Source: DB1 sp049323655
GTDB taxonomy: Bacteria; Desulfobacterota; Desulfobulbia; Desulfobulbales; SURF-16
Reading direction: 5' to 3'
Assembly (NCBI GenBank): GCA_049323655.1
Contig: JBMONO010000009.1
Span: forward strand, 186,001-250,000
DNA: 64,000 nucleotides
Made by a program: the position numbers and the translations under genes. Below the pieces are notes generated by a model, which was not told the DNA's origin, made no database searches, and saw only the letters and a list, made by a program, of their open reading frames with translations. Positions 43,801 through 50,331 of this stretch are shown here, in pieces. How positions within the stretch are numbered: the stretch's first letter is position 1; every line of letters starts with the position of its first letter.

Positions 43801-43988
43801 GTGGAGGTGGCATCCATCACCTGATTGGCATGTTCGATGCGCACCATGTTGACGGTGACGATGCGCTCCATCCCGTCCTCGATCACCCGCATGTCGCGGA
43901 TGGCGATCCAGATCAGCACCAGCATGACCGCCACCACCACCGCAAAACCCGCCCCCAGCCGCCTGCTCAGATTCATGTTCGCAAACAT
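40842..43988 (-). CDS. Methyl-accepting chemotaxis protein with two tandem cysteine-rich PAS modules
   Basis: A 1048-residue receptor. Membrane helix about 11-30, helical periplasmic domain to about 190, helix about 193-212, HAMP, then two copies of a ~224-residue module made of a linker (LGRTAMEGRIT / LGRAAMEGRIT), a PAS domain and a HAMP-like unit (GDLDFTV / GDLAVDT). Each PAS has the C-x2-H-x5-C-x4-C-x-C pattern: Cys352, His355, Cys361, Cys366, Cys368 and Cys576, His579, Cys585, Cys590, Cys592. The signalling hairpin follows, near-identical in DNA to that of the 34619 gene, and the tail ends PIHLDM...EFEKY. Good ribosome site GGGAGGAG. The tandem copies are diverged enough to be old relative to the signalling-block identity. 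Confidence 0.93.
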   Translation of the reverse strand: MFANMNLSRRLGAGFAVVVAVMLVLIWIAIRDMRVIEDGMERIVTVNMVRIEHANQVMDATSTIFTDVRNIILNQDPEKRRLYGERIAKSREEYEKSLNKVEEMTNPTDSKALALISQIREAIRTLKAINTRIIDLAMVGNDGEAEALREKEGEPAEHALQERIAELIAHNMARNEMRHAEAVTTYITARNIMLGLGAAAVLLAVGIAFFLTRSTLRQLGADPRELGEVAARVAAGELSGEIPLAAGDTTSVMAAMKKMVESIRLVTGDVDSLGRTAMEGRITLRADESRHQGDYRKLIQGINLIADRFVGLLDAMPAPAMIIDRDFTVLYMNKAGAEAGGRTQQQLLGSKCFDHFRTADCKTDRCACGRAMAAGAFATSETDAHPGSLNLDISYFGIPLKDDKGVTIAAFEVVTDMTAVKKAARLAEKQAEYQNGEVNRLIANLELLAAGDLDFTVAVAPADEDTRAIADNFTRIAAATNRTVDAIRALTGDAEMLGRAAMEGRITVRADAARHQGDFRKLILGVNAVADRLVGLLDVMPAPAMIIDRDYNVLYMNRAGAEAGGRSQQQLMGAKCYDHFRTSDCKSDRCACGRAMTASQMASSETDAHPGSLNLDISYFGVPIKDDTGNVIGAFEVVTDMTAVKKAARMAEKQANFQNSEVNKLLVNLERLSIGDLAVDTAVAAADEDTRGIADNFAKINTAINQNVAALKEITDNAKLVARGNLLVEVKKRSDKDELMESLAAMVAKLKEVVMEVQGAADNVAAGSQELSATAQHMSQGATEQAASAEEISSSMEEMAANIRQNTDNAMQTEKIAVKSATDAREGGKAVSETVGAMKQIATKISIIEEIARQTNLLALNAAIEAARAGEHGKGFAVVASEVRKLAERSQAAAGEISKLSTSSVAIAEQAGEMLNKMLPDIQRTAELVQEISAASREQDAGAEQINKAIQQLDQVIQQNAGAAEEMASTTEELSSQAEQLKSTIAFFTLESGGHRHQVAAAPRHMAARQLAIGHQSAKPVKTVKKAPIHLDMNGGGNDHLDDEFEKY

Positions 43989-44041
43989 CGTTGCTCCTCC
44001 CCTTTCGTGTTATTGAAGCCAGCAATGGATCACGGTTTTCG

Positions 44042-46138
44042 TCACAGATTCTCCAGCTCACTGCTTGCCGCGTCCCGGGCCAGGATGCCGGGATCGAGAA
44101 TGAGGGCCACCGAGCCGTCGCCAAGGATGGTGGCGCCGGAAATCCCCTCGACATGCTGATAGAAACGACCGAGCGGCTTGATGACGGTCTGGTGTTCGCC
44201 GATGACGAAATCAACGACAAAGCCGATGCGGGTTCCCCGTACCGCGACGATGACGATCTGTTCGATCTCCGGTCGCTCGCCGGCGATGGCGAACTGGTCG
44301 CGCAGGCAGATATAGGGGGTGAGACTGCCGCGCACCCGGGCGAGATTGCGGCCGTGTGCCGCCGCGACATCCGCGCGGGACAGCTCGACGCATTCCTCCA
44401 CCGCGGCAAGCGGCAGCACAAAGTGGTGGTCGCCGATCTTGACAAGGAGGCTCTCGATGATGGCGAGCGTCAGCGGAATCCGCAAGGTGATGGTGGCGCC
44501 CTCGCCCAGCCTGCTGTCGATGTCGATGGCGCCGCGCAGCCCCTCGATACCGCGTTTGACCACATCCATGCCCACCCCGCGGCCGGAGACGCTGGTGACG
44601 GTGGCGGCGGTGGAAAAACCGGGGGCGAAGATCTGGGCGAAAATCTCCTTGTCGGTCAGTTCGGCATTGGCGGCAATCAGCCCCTTTTCCTCCGCCTTGG
44701 CGCGAATGACGGCCGGATCGAGCCCCTTGCCGTCATCGCGGATGGTGATGAGCACCGAGTCGCCGGAGTGCTCGGCCCCGAGCGTCACCGTGCCGAGCGC
44801 CGGTTTGCCGGCAGCGAGCCGGGCCGCCGGCATCTCAATGCCGTGGTCGATGCTGTTTCTGATGATGTGGACAAGGGGATCGTTGAGTTTTTCGATCACC
44901 GTCTTGTCAAGCTCGGTCTCGGCGCCGAAGGTCTCCAGCTCGATCTCCTTGCCGAGCTCGCGGGAAAGATCGCGCACCAGCCGCTTGAACTTGCTGAAGG
45001 TGCTGCCGATGGGCAGCATCCGGATATTGAGGGTCGTGTCGCGCAGCTCGTTGGTCAGCCGCTCCACCTCCTCGGCGATGGCGATGAATTTCGGGTCATT
45101 GTTGCTGGCCGCCACCTGGGTGAGATGGGCCTGCACGGTGACCATCTCGCCGACCAGGTTGACGAGCTGATCGAGTCTTTCCGCCGGCACCCGGATGCTG
45201 GCCGCCGCATCAAGGGCGGCCCGTTCCTGCCGCACGGTCCGGACCTGCTGTTGTTCGACCAGGGCGGAGGCCACCTTTGCCGGGGCAACGATCCCCTCTT
45301 CCACCAGCAGCTCGCCGAAACGCTTCTGTTTGCCCAACACCTGCCGGGCCGCATCCGGTTGCAGATCGCCGCGTTCGACCAGGATCTCGCCGAGCTTCTT
45401 GTACTCCCCGGCATCTTCATCCGGCCCGGCGTCGATCTCCACGATCCGGATCTCACAGTCGTCCTCGACAAAGATAAAAACGTCGCGAATCGCCTCCTCG
45501 CCGCGATTCGTTGTCAAAATAACGTCCCAATAGATATAGCAGTGTTCGCTGTTGAGGCTGTCCAGGGTCGGAATATCCTCGAGCTGGGCAATCACCCGGC
45601 AGGCGCCGAGATCGCGCAGCTCATTCAAAAGCGACAGGGGATTGCTGCCGCTCAGGAGCAGTTCGCGATTGGGCCGGAAACGGATGCGCCAGGTCTTTTC
45701 CCCGGCGGCAGCGGCAGCCGGCGCCCGCACGGGCTCCTCCTCCTTTTTGACGCCGCCGGCCTGTGGCAGCAGTTTCCGCAGACCGGCGACAATGGCATCG
45801 CCCTGGTTGCGATCAACCGCACCGAGGCCGGCCGAGGCATCGAGCAGGGCGGAGATATGGTCCCGCGACTGGAGGGTGAGGTCGAGCAGTTCCTTGGTCA
45901 CGGCCAGCTTGCCGTTGCGGACCTGATCGAATACCGTCTCCACCTCGTGGGTGAAGGCGGCGATTTCGTCGAAGCCGAACATGGCACCTGACCCCTTGAT
46001 TGTGTGCATGGCCCGAAAGACCCGGTTGATCAGCTCACTGTTGTCCGGCGTCTCTTCAAGATCAAGCAGGGAGGTTTCCAGCTCGGCCAGTAACTCGGCC
46101 GCCTCTTCCCGGTAGGTGGCGATATGCTGATCAGTCAT
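44042..46138 (-). CDS. cheA: Chemotaxis histidine kinase CheA
   Basis: A 698-residue CheA. The HPt domain carries His45 in AMHTIKGSG. Residues about 150-235 form a P2-like domain. Between it and the dimerisation helix lie two short repeats at about 250-297, GEILVERGDLQPDAARQVL and GELLVEEGIVAPAKVASAL, similar to the N-terminal motif of GspE/PilB-type ATPases. The kinase core has HIIRNSIDHGIE (N box), IRDDGKGLD (G1) and GRGVGMDVV (G2), and a CheW-like domain ends the protein. It phosphorylates CheY and CheB under receptor control. It starts 3 bp after the cheY stop. Confidence 0.97.
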   Translation of the reverse strand: MTDQHIATYREEAAELLAELETSLLDLEETPDNSELINRVFRAMHTIKGSGAMFGFDEIAAFTHEVETVFDQVRNGKLAVTKELLDLTLQSRDHISALLDASAGLGAVDRNQGDAIVAGLRKLLPQAGGVKKEEEPVRAPAAAAAGEKTWRIRFRPNRELLLSGSNPLSLLNELRDLGACRVIAQLEDIPTLDSLNSEHCYIYWDVILTTNRGEEAIRDVFIFVEDDCEIRIVEIDAGPDEDAGEYKKLGEILVERGDLQPDAARQVLGKQKRFGELLVEEGIVAPAKVASALVEQQQVRTVRQERAALDAAASIRVPAERLDQLVNLVGEMVTVQAHLTQVAASNNDPKFIAIAEEVERLTNELRDTTLNIRMLPIGSTFSKFKRLVRDLSRELGKEIELETFGAETELDKTVIEKLNDPLVHIIRNSIDHGIEMPAARLAAGKPALGTVTLGAEHSGDSVLITIRDDGKGLDPAVIRAKAEEKGLIAANAELTDKEIFAQIFAPGFSTAATVTSVSGRGVGMDVVKRGIEGLRGAIDIDSRLGEGATITLRIPLTLAIIESLLVKIGDHHFVLPLAAVEECVELSRADVAAAHGRNLARVRGSLTPYICLRDQFAIAGERPEIEQIVIVAVRGTRIGFVVDFVIGEHQTVIKPLGRFYQHVEGISGATILGDGSVALILDPGILARDAASSELENL

Positions 46139-46141
46139 GAG

Positions 46142-46510
46142 TTACCCCCCTAAAACCTTCTTGGTCACCGCGATGAGCTGCTCCGGCTTGAACGGCTTGA
46201 CGATCCAGCCGGTGGCGCCGGCCGCCTTGCCTTCCGCCTTCTTCGAATCCTGGGATTCGGTGGTCAGCATGATGATGGGAATGAACTTGTTCGGACCGCC
46301 GCTGCGCACCCCCTTGATCAGGCCGATGCCGTCGAGATTCGGCATGTTGAGATCGGTGAGCAGCATGTCGACCTTCTGGGTGGTCAGCTTGTTCAAGGCA
46401 TCCTGGCCGTCAACCGCCTCGACGACCTCATAGCCGTTCTGCCGGAGGGTGAAGGCCACCATCTGCCGGACACTGGCGGAATCATCCGCCGTCATGATCA
46501 GTTTTGCCAT
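46142..46510 (-). CDS. cheY: Single-domain response regulator CheY
   Basis: A 122-residue receiver domain: acidic pocket Asp9/Asp10, phospho-acceptor Asp53 in LLTDLNMPNLDG, the LTTES switch and Lys in WIVKPF. It has no output domain, so it acts by protein interaction, most likely on the flagellar motor or on another CheA-controlled target. Its ATG shares a base with the upstream STAS stop (TAATG). Confidence 0.95.
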   Translation of the reverse strand: MAKLIMTADDSASVRQMVAFTLRQNGYEVVEAVDGQDALNKLTTQKVDMLLTDLNMPNLDGIGLIKGVRSGGPNKFIPIIMLTTESQDSKKAEGKAAGATGWIVKPFKPEQLIAVTKKVLGG

Positions 46511-46863
46511 TATTTTTCCTCTCCAAACCAGGTACAGATCGTATCGTTGTGCTGTTTACAGGTTTCCTGCCGCGCCCCGCAGGCCTCGACCAGTGCGTCA
46601 AGGGCAGCGGGGCGTTGCCCGCGCAGGGCAATGGTTCGTCCCTGGCTCGCCGCTGTTTTGCAGGCGGAACAGAGAATCTGCAGAACAGTGATGTCGAGCT
46701 CGACATCAGGAGCAAAGGAAAGGGCGACATCCTGGCCCGCCGCCAGTCCCGCGCTGATGCGTTGGGCGAACTCACCGGCGTTTTCAATGGTCAAGCGGGG
46801 GCCGCTGTCAAGAAGGAGTTCACCCCCCGCCTGCTCCGAAGCATTACTTGTCTGCTCATCCAT
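46510..46863 (-). CDS. STAS-domain protein of the chemosensory operon
   Basis: A 117-residue protein starting at 46863 (site GGGGAGGA). The pattern LLLDSGPRLTIENAGEFAQR, VALSFAPDVELDITVLQIL, ACKTAASQGRTIALRG fits the STAS fold of SpoIIAA/MlaB-like proteins. The usual phosphorylatable Ser/Thr in the D-S/T-S loop is replaced by DITVLQ, so a Thr may serve. Such STAS genes often stand directly before cheY and cheA. Its biochemical role in chemosensing is not settled. Confidence 0.7.
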   Translation of the reverse strand: MDEQTSNASEQAGGELLLDSGPRLTIENAGEFAQRISAGLAAGQDVALSFAPDVELDITVLQILCSACKTAASQGRTIALRGQRPAALDALVEACGARQETCKQHNDTICTWFGEEK

Positions 46864-46974
46864 AGCGTTTCTTCCTCCCCTTCTCAGAAGTCCGTGACGC
46901 CCGCTCGCCTCCTCCGCTGGCGCCATGCCGTGCGCACCGCATCAGGAAAAGAGCACCGGTCGTCACCTAAAAAA

Positions 46975-47102
46975 GACAAACCCGTAAATTTTTTTTCACC
47001 ACAAAGCGCACAGAGAACGCAGAAAAAATCTTTTATTACGAACAGTTATCTCAGGGCACTCTGTGGTCTCTGTGGTTAATATTCAGTTTTACAAAATCAT
47101 CA
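46975..47102 (+). repeat. Interspersed ~130-bp palindromic repeat, copy E
   Basis: Begins GACAAACCCGTAAATTTTTT, contains CACCACAAAGCGCACAGAGA and GGGCACTCTGTGGTCTCTGT, and ends ACAAAATCATCA. The final TCA is the complement of the stop codon of the gene at 47100. Confidence 0.8.
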
Positions 47103-48944
47103 AAAAAGATCGACGTTGTCGCCGAATTCCGATTCGCCGGTCACCGCCGCCTCGTCGCTGCGGATCTGCTCCGGCGCACCGGCCTGGGTCGATTGGCCGG
47201 CCCGGCGGGCGGCGATGGCCTCATGGATGCGCCGTTCGCTTTCCATGGTATAGCGCTCTTCCATCCGCCGCAGATTTTCCTTAAATTCTTCGCTGGCCGG
47301 CTCCAGCTCCCGGGCCTCGCCGACAATCCCGTGCAGCACCGCCGCCACCTCTTCGGCCATGGCGCGACTTCGTTCATGGACGTCGATGCCGCCGGTGACC
47401 TGCTCCACCTCCTCGCTCAAGGAACCGACCATGCCATGCAACCGGCCGAGGATCTCCCGCAGCTCGACGCTCATCTCGCCAAGGACGCGGACAATTTCCT
47501 CCACCTCGCCGCCCATGCCGCTGATGCGGGACGAAAGCACTGCTTCGGCCTCATCGGCGGTATGGGCAAGATGCTTTGTCTGGTCATTGATTTCCCCCAA
47601 GGCGGAGGCAATGGCATCGGTCTGCTGCACCGTTTCATCGGAGAGTTGCTTGATCTCCTTGGCCAGCACCTCGAGGGCCGCCCCTTCCACCCCACTGTGG
47701 GCGGCCTTGATCTGGGCATTTAAAGCGATATGGACGGTGGCGTAGCCGATGGACTCGATATCGGTAACAAAGACGGTGATTTCGCCGATGGTTGCCGCCA
47801 CCTGCTTGAGGGCGGCGGCCATTTCCCGATCCGCGTCGGCAAAGGTGCCGAGCAAACGGGTGACGGTTGCCATGCCCCGACTGATGCCGTCGAGAAACGA
47901 GGCGTCCTCTCCCTCTCCCATCCCGGCCAGGGCCAGGGTTTCTTCCCCCAGAGCCGTCTGCTTGCGGGCCACCTCACGCAGGTTTTCGACAATCGAGGCG
48001 ACCTGGGCATGAAACTCGGTGGCGGCGAAGCGCAGTTGCGCCTCCTGCAGCTCGCAGACATTACCGGTCTCGACGATCAGGGCCCGGCACGCCTCCCGCA
48101 CGCGGTCGGTGCAGGCGGCGGCGTCAAGATCCGCGGCCAGCCCTGCCAGGGCCTCGGCGACATGCTCCACCTGCTGCCGGTGGATATCATGAAACTGCAT
48201 GGAAGAGACCACCGCGCCGATATTGCCGGCAATCTCCCCGGAGACGGCGGCGACCATGGCGCCCAGCCGGGTGAAACGGTCATTGACCGCTTCGAGGGCA
48301 TGGAGACTGTCGGCGCTGCCGGCCAGGGCGGCCGTGACCTCGGCGTCATGCATTGATTCGGTGGAGGCAACCACCTCGATGTTTTCAGCAAGCATGGCGG
48401 CCAGCAGGCGCTGGTGCTGGATGATCGCCTCGGATTTATCGTTGATCTGGCGGGAGAGTTTTTCCACATCCAGGGCAAGATTGACGAAACCGGCGCCCAG
48501 GTCGCCGAGACGGGCGCTTTCGATCTTGATGGAAACGCCGAGCATATGCAGGGTCATATCCATCTTGCGAAAGCCATGAAGCGGGGCGGAGATCCCCCCA
48601 AGCAGCTCCTGGACCCGGCGCAGGGTGGCAAAGGTATCGGCATTGCGGCTGCGCGCCTTGGCCAGATAGTCCTCCATGTCCGCCATCATTCGCCGCAGAC
48701 GTTCGAGCAGGGTCTGCATGCGGCCGCCGGAGGCCGAGTCGACGAGATGATCGGCCAGTCGGGTAATCTCCCCGGAACGAAGATAAATGCCCTGCATCTG
48801 CTCGCCGATCTGCAGAAATTCGTTTTCCGTGGCCCCGGCCAGCTGCTGGAGGGTGGCCAGCAAGGAATCGAGGGCCGGCCGCCAGGCAGCGGGAAAATCC
48901 CGCCGTGCGGTGGCGCTTTTTGTATGAAAAATTTTCCAGAACAT
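47100..48944 (-). CDS. Soluble MCP-like signalling protein
   Basis: A 614-residue, almost wholly helical protein starting MFWKIFHTKSATARRDF at 48944 (AAAAGG upstream); the open frame to 49085 is not coding in character. It has no signal peptide or membrane helix. Two regions resemble the MCP signalling tip in degenerate form: IESARLGDLGAGFVNLALDV and IALNAQIKAAHSGVEGAALE, the latter followed by VLAKEIKQLSDET. Coiled-coil segments with many Ala fill the rest, and the end is DNVDLF, loosely like the aromatic tail peptides of the neighbours. It sits first in the chemosensory gene order, before the STAS, cheY and cheA genes. It could be a cytoplasmic receptor or a scaffold; no ligand domain is recognisable. 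Confidence 0.7.
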   Translation of the reverse strand: MFWKIFHTKSATARRDFPAAWRPALDSLLATLQQLAGATENEFLQIGEQMQGIYLRSGEITRLADHLVDSASGGRMQTLLERLRRMMADMEDYLAKARSRNADTFATLRRVQELLGGISAPLHGFRKMDMTLHMLGVSIKIESARLGDLGAGFVNLALDVEKLSRQINDKSEAIIQHQRLLAAMLAENIEVVASTESMHDAEVTAALAGSADSLHALEAVNDRFTRLGAMVAAVSGEIAGNIGAVVSSMQFHDIHRQQVEHVAEALAGLAADLDAAACTDRVREACRALIVETGNVCELQEAQLRFAATEFHAQVASIVENLREVARKQTALGEETLALAGMGEGEDASFLDGISRGMATVTRLLGTFADADREMAAALKQVAATIGEITVFVTDIESIGYATVHIALNAQIKAAHSGVEGAALEVLAKEIKQLSDETVQQTDAIASALGEINDQTKHLAHTADEAEAVLSSRISGMGGEVEEIVRVLGEMSVELREILGRLHGMVGSLSEEVEQVTGGIDVHERSRAMAEEVAAVLHGIVGEARELEPASEEFKENLRRMEERYTMESERRIHEAIAARRAGQSTQAGAPEQIRSDEAAVTGESEFGDNVDLF

Positions 48945-49405
48945 ACCTTTTGTCTTGTCGTTTCCCCTTGTCCCTGAAGCTGCCGGGAACCGCGGCCCTC
49001 TTTTTGCTGCGGCCGCCCAGTTGATGCGCCGTACGAGAAAAACCGACCCAATCGGCCGTCCCGTCCCTCTGGCTGATTCCATCATCTTAGGCAGATGACG
49101 AGACGGTAATCAAGAAATTTCATGACCGCTGATCAGGGCCGGATTCCCTGTGTCCCAGAATGCAAACACAGACACTTGGCACCACCGGTCCGGTGTCGTG
49201 TCGTCCCGGTCAGGGCAAGGTTCACGAAAGTTCTTGACCGGGCCGAATCGCCTGTGCGCATAATGATCATTGACGGGCAGCATTCAGCCAATACCGGTTT
49301 CCTGTTTTTCTGCCAATTGCCAAATAGTTAAACAGAACGCTCTGTGATCCCATCTCAGTTTTTTTTCCGAGGCAAATCACTTATTGACACGTAAGGAGGA
49401 GAAAG
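48945..49405. other. Intergenic region between divergent genes
   Basis: About 460 bp with no convincing gene. It must hold promoters for the minus-strand MCP-like gene and the plus-strand phnD-like gene, but I find no clear -35/-10 pair. The only structure seen is the inverted repeat at 49205-49242. Confidence 0.5.
49205..49242. promoter_or_regulatory. Inverted repeat upstream of phnD-like gene
   Basis: CCCGGTCA (49205-49212) and TGACCGGG (49235-49242) form an 8-bp inverted repeat with a 22-bp spacer. The spacing suits either a hairpin in RNA or two helical faces bound by a dimer. No function can be assigned. Confidence 0.35.
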
Positions 49406-50242
49406 ATGAAAAAAACCATGGTATTGTTGACAATGTTCTTTTGCCTGCTGCTGATCACCACCGGCAGTCAGGCGGCAGACAGCTACGTCTTCGGCGTCCA
49501 CCCGTTCAAGAACCCGGCGGAACTGGGGAAAATGTTCAAGCCCTTGCGCGACTATCTCGGCGCCGAGCTGGGGGCCGAGATCTCCTTCCGCAGCGCCAAG
49601 GATTACGAGGCGGCGAAACAGGCCCTGATCAACGGCGAAATCGACATCTCCTACCTGGGACCGTCGCTGTTCGCCATGGTCAACAACGAGCATCCCGGCA
49701 AGATCCGCATCGCCGCGGTGGTACTCAGCAAGGGAACGCCGAGCTTCAAGGGGGTCATTGTCGCCCGCCAGGATTCGCCGATCACCACCCTTGCCGACCT
49801 CAAGGGCAAGAACTTCGCCTTCGGCGACCGGGAATCGACCCTGTCCTGCTACATGCCGGCCTACATGCTGATGACGGCCGGCATTTTCGACGGCATGACC
49901 TACAAGTTTGTCGGCTCCCACGACAACGTCGCCCTGGGCGTGTTGAACAAGGCCTTTGACGCCGGCGGCATGCAGCCCTCGGTGGCCCAGACCTATCTCG
50001 ACAAGGGGCTGAAAATCGTCGCCGAGTCCGAGCCGGTGCCGGAACACGTCATCGTCGTCGGCTCAAAGGTCGATGACGCGACCTTCGAGAAGATCAGGCA
50101 GGCCCTGATCAACGTCAAGAACCCCGAGGTCTATACCGCCATCGGCAAGTCGCTGACCGGTTTTGCCGCCATCGACCCGGCTGAGTATGAGAAGCTTTAC
50201 GAGATCATGAAGCAGGTTGATGCAAAAATTCCGCTGAAATAA
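49406..50242 (+). CDS. PhnD-type phosphate/phosphite/phosphonate binding protein (orphan)
   Basis: A 278-residue periplasmic binding protein with a signal peptide (about 1-24, cut at SQA/AD) and the PhnD family pattern: FGVHPFKNPAELGKMFKPL, RDYLGAELGAEISFRSAKDY, ALINGEIDISYLGPSLFAM, LADLKGKNFAFGDRESTLS and GSHDNVALGVLNKAFDAG. The ligand may be an oxyanion of phosphorus, but many family members bind other anions. No permease or ATPase gene is nearby; the neighbours are chemoreceptor genes. The protein may deliver its ligand state to a chemoreceptor rather than to a transporter. Good ribosome site (AAGGAGGAG). Confidence 0.85.
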   Translation: MKKTMVLLTMFFCLLLITTGSQAADSYVFGVHPFKNPAELGKMFKPLRDYLGAELGAEISFRSAKDYEAAKQALINGEIDISYLGPSLFAMVNNEHPGKIRIAAVVLSKGTPSFKGVIVARQDSPITTLADLKGKNFAFGDRESTLSCYMPAYMLMTAGIFDGMTYKFVGSHDNVALGVLNKAFDAGGMQPSVAQTYLDKGLKIVAESEPVPEHVIVVGSKVDDATFEKIRQALINVKNPEVYTAIGKSLTGFAAIDPAEYEKLYEIMKQVDAKIPLK

Positions 50243-50277
50243 CAAACGGCTTTCCGCTTTCGGCCAGACCATCACCA

Positions 50278-50309
50278 GCAAGGGGGGGACGATGCCGCCC
50301 CCCCCTTGC
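50278..50309. terminator. Hairpin between convergent genes
   Basis: GCAAGGGGGGG (50278-50288) pairs perfectly over 11 bp with CCCCCCCTTGC (50299-50309), with a 10-base loop. It lies between the phnD-like stop and the stop of the convergent MCP. There is no long T-run, but its position and strength suit a shared terminator. Confidence 0.7.
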
Positions 50310-50331
50310 CGCCTGTCTTGTCCGGCCACTT

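Noticed and set aside
41373..45991. Plus-strand open frames of 928 and 666 codons opposite the MCP and cheA genes.
   Set aside because: Low-complexity translations opposite well-supported genes; they are shadows.
49180..49205. TTGGCACCACCGG resembling the first half of a sigma-54 promoter.
   Set aside because: The required GC of the second half at the correct spacing is missing.
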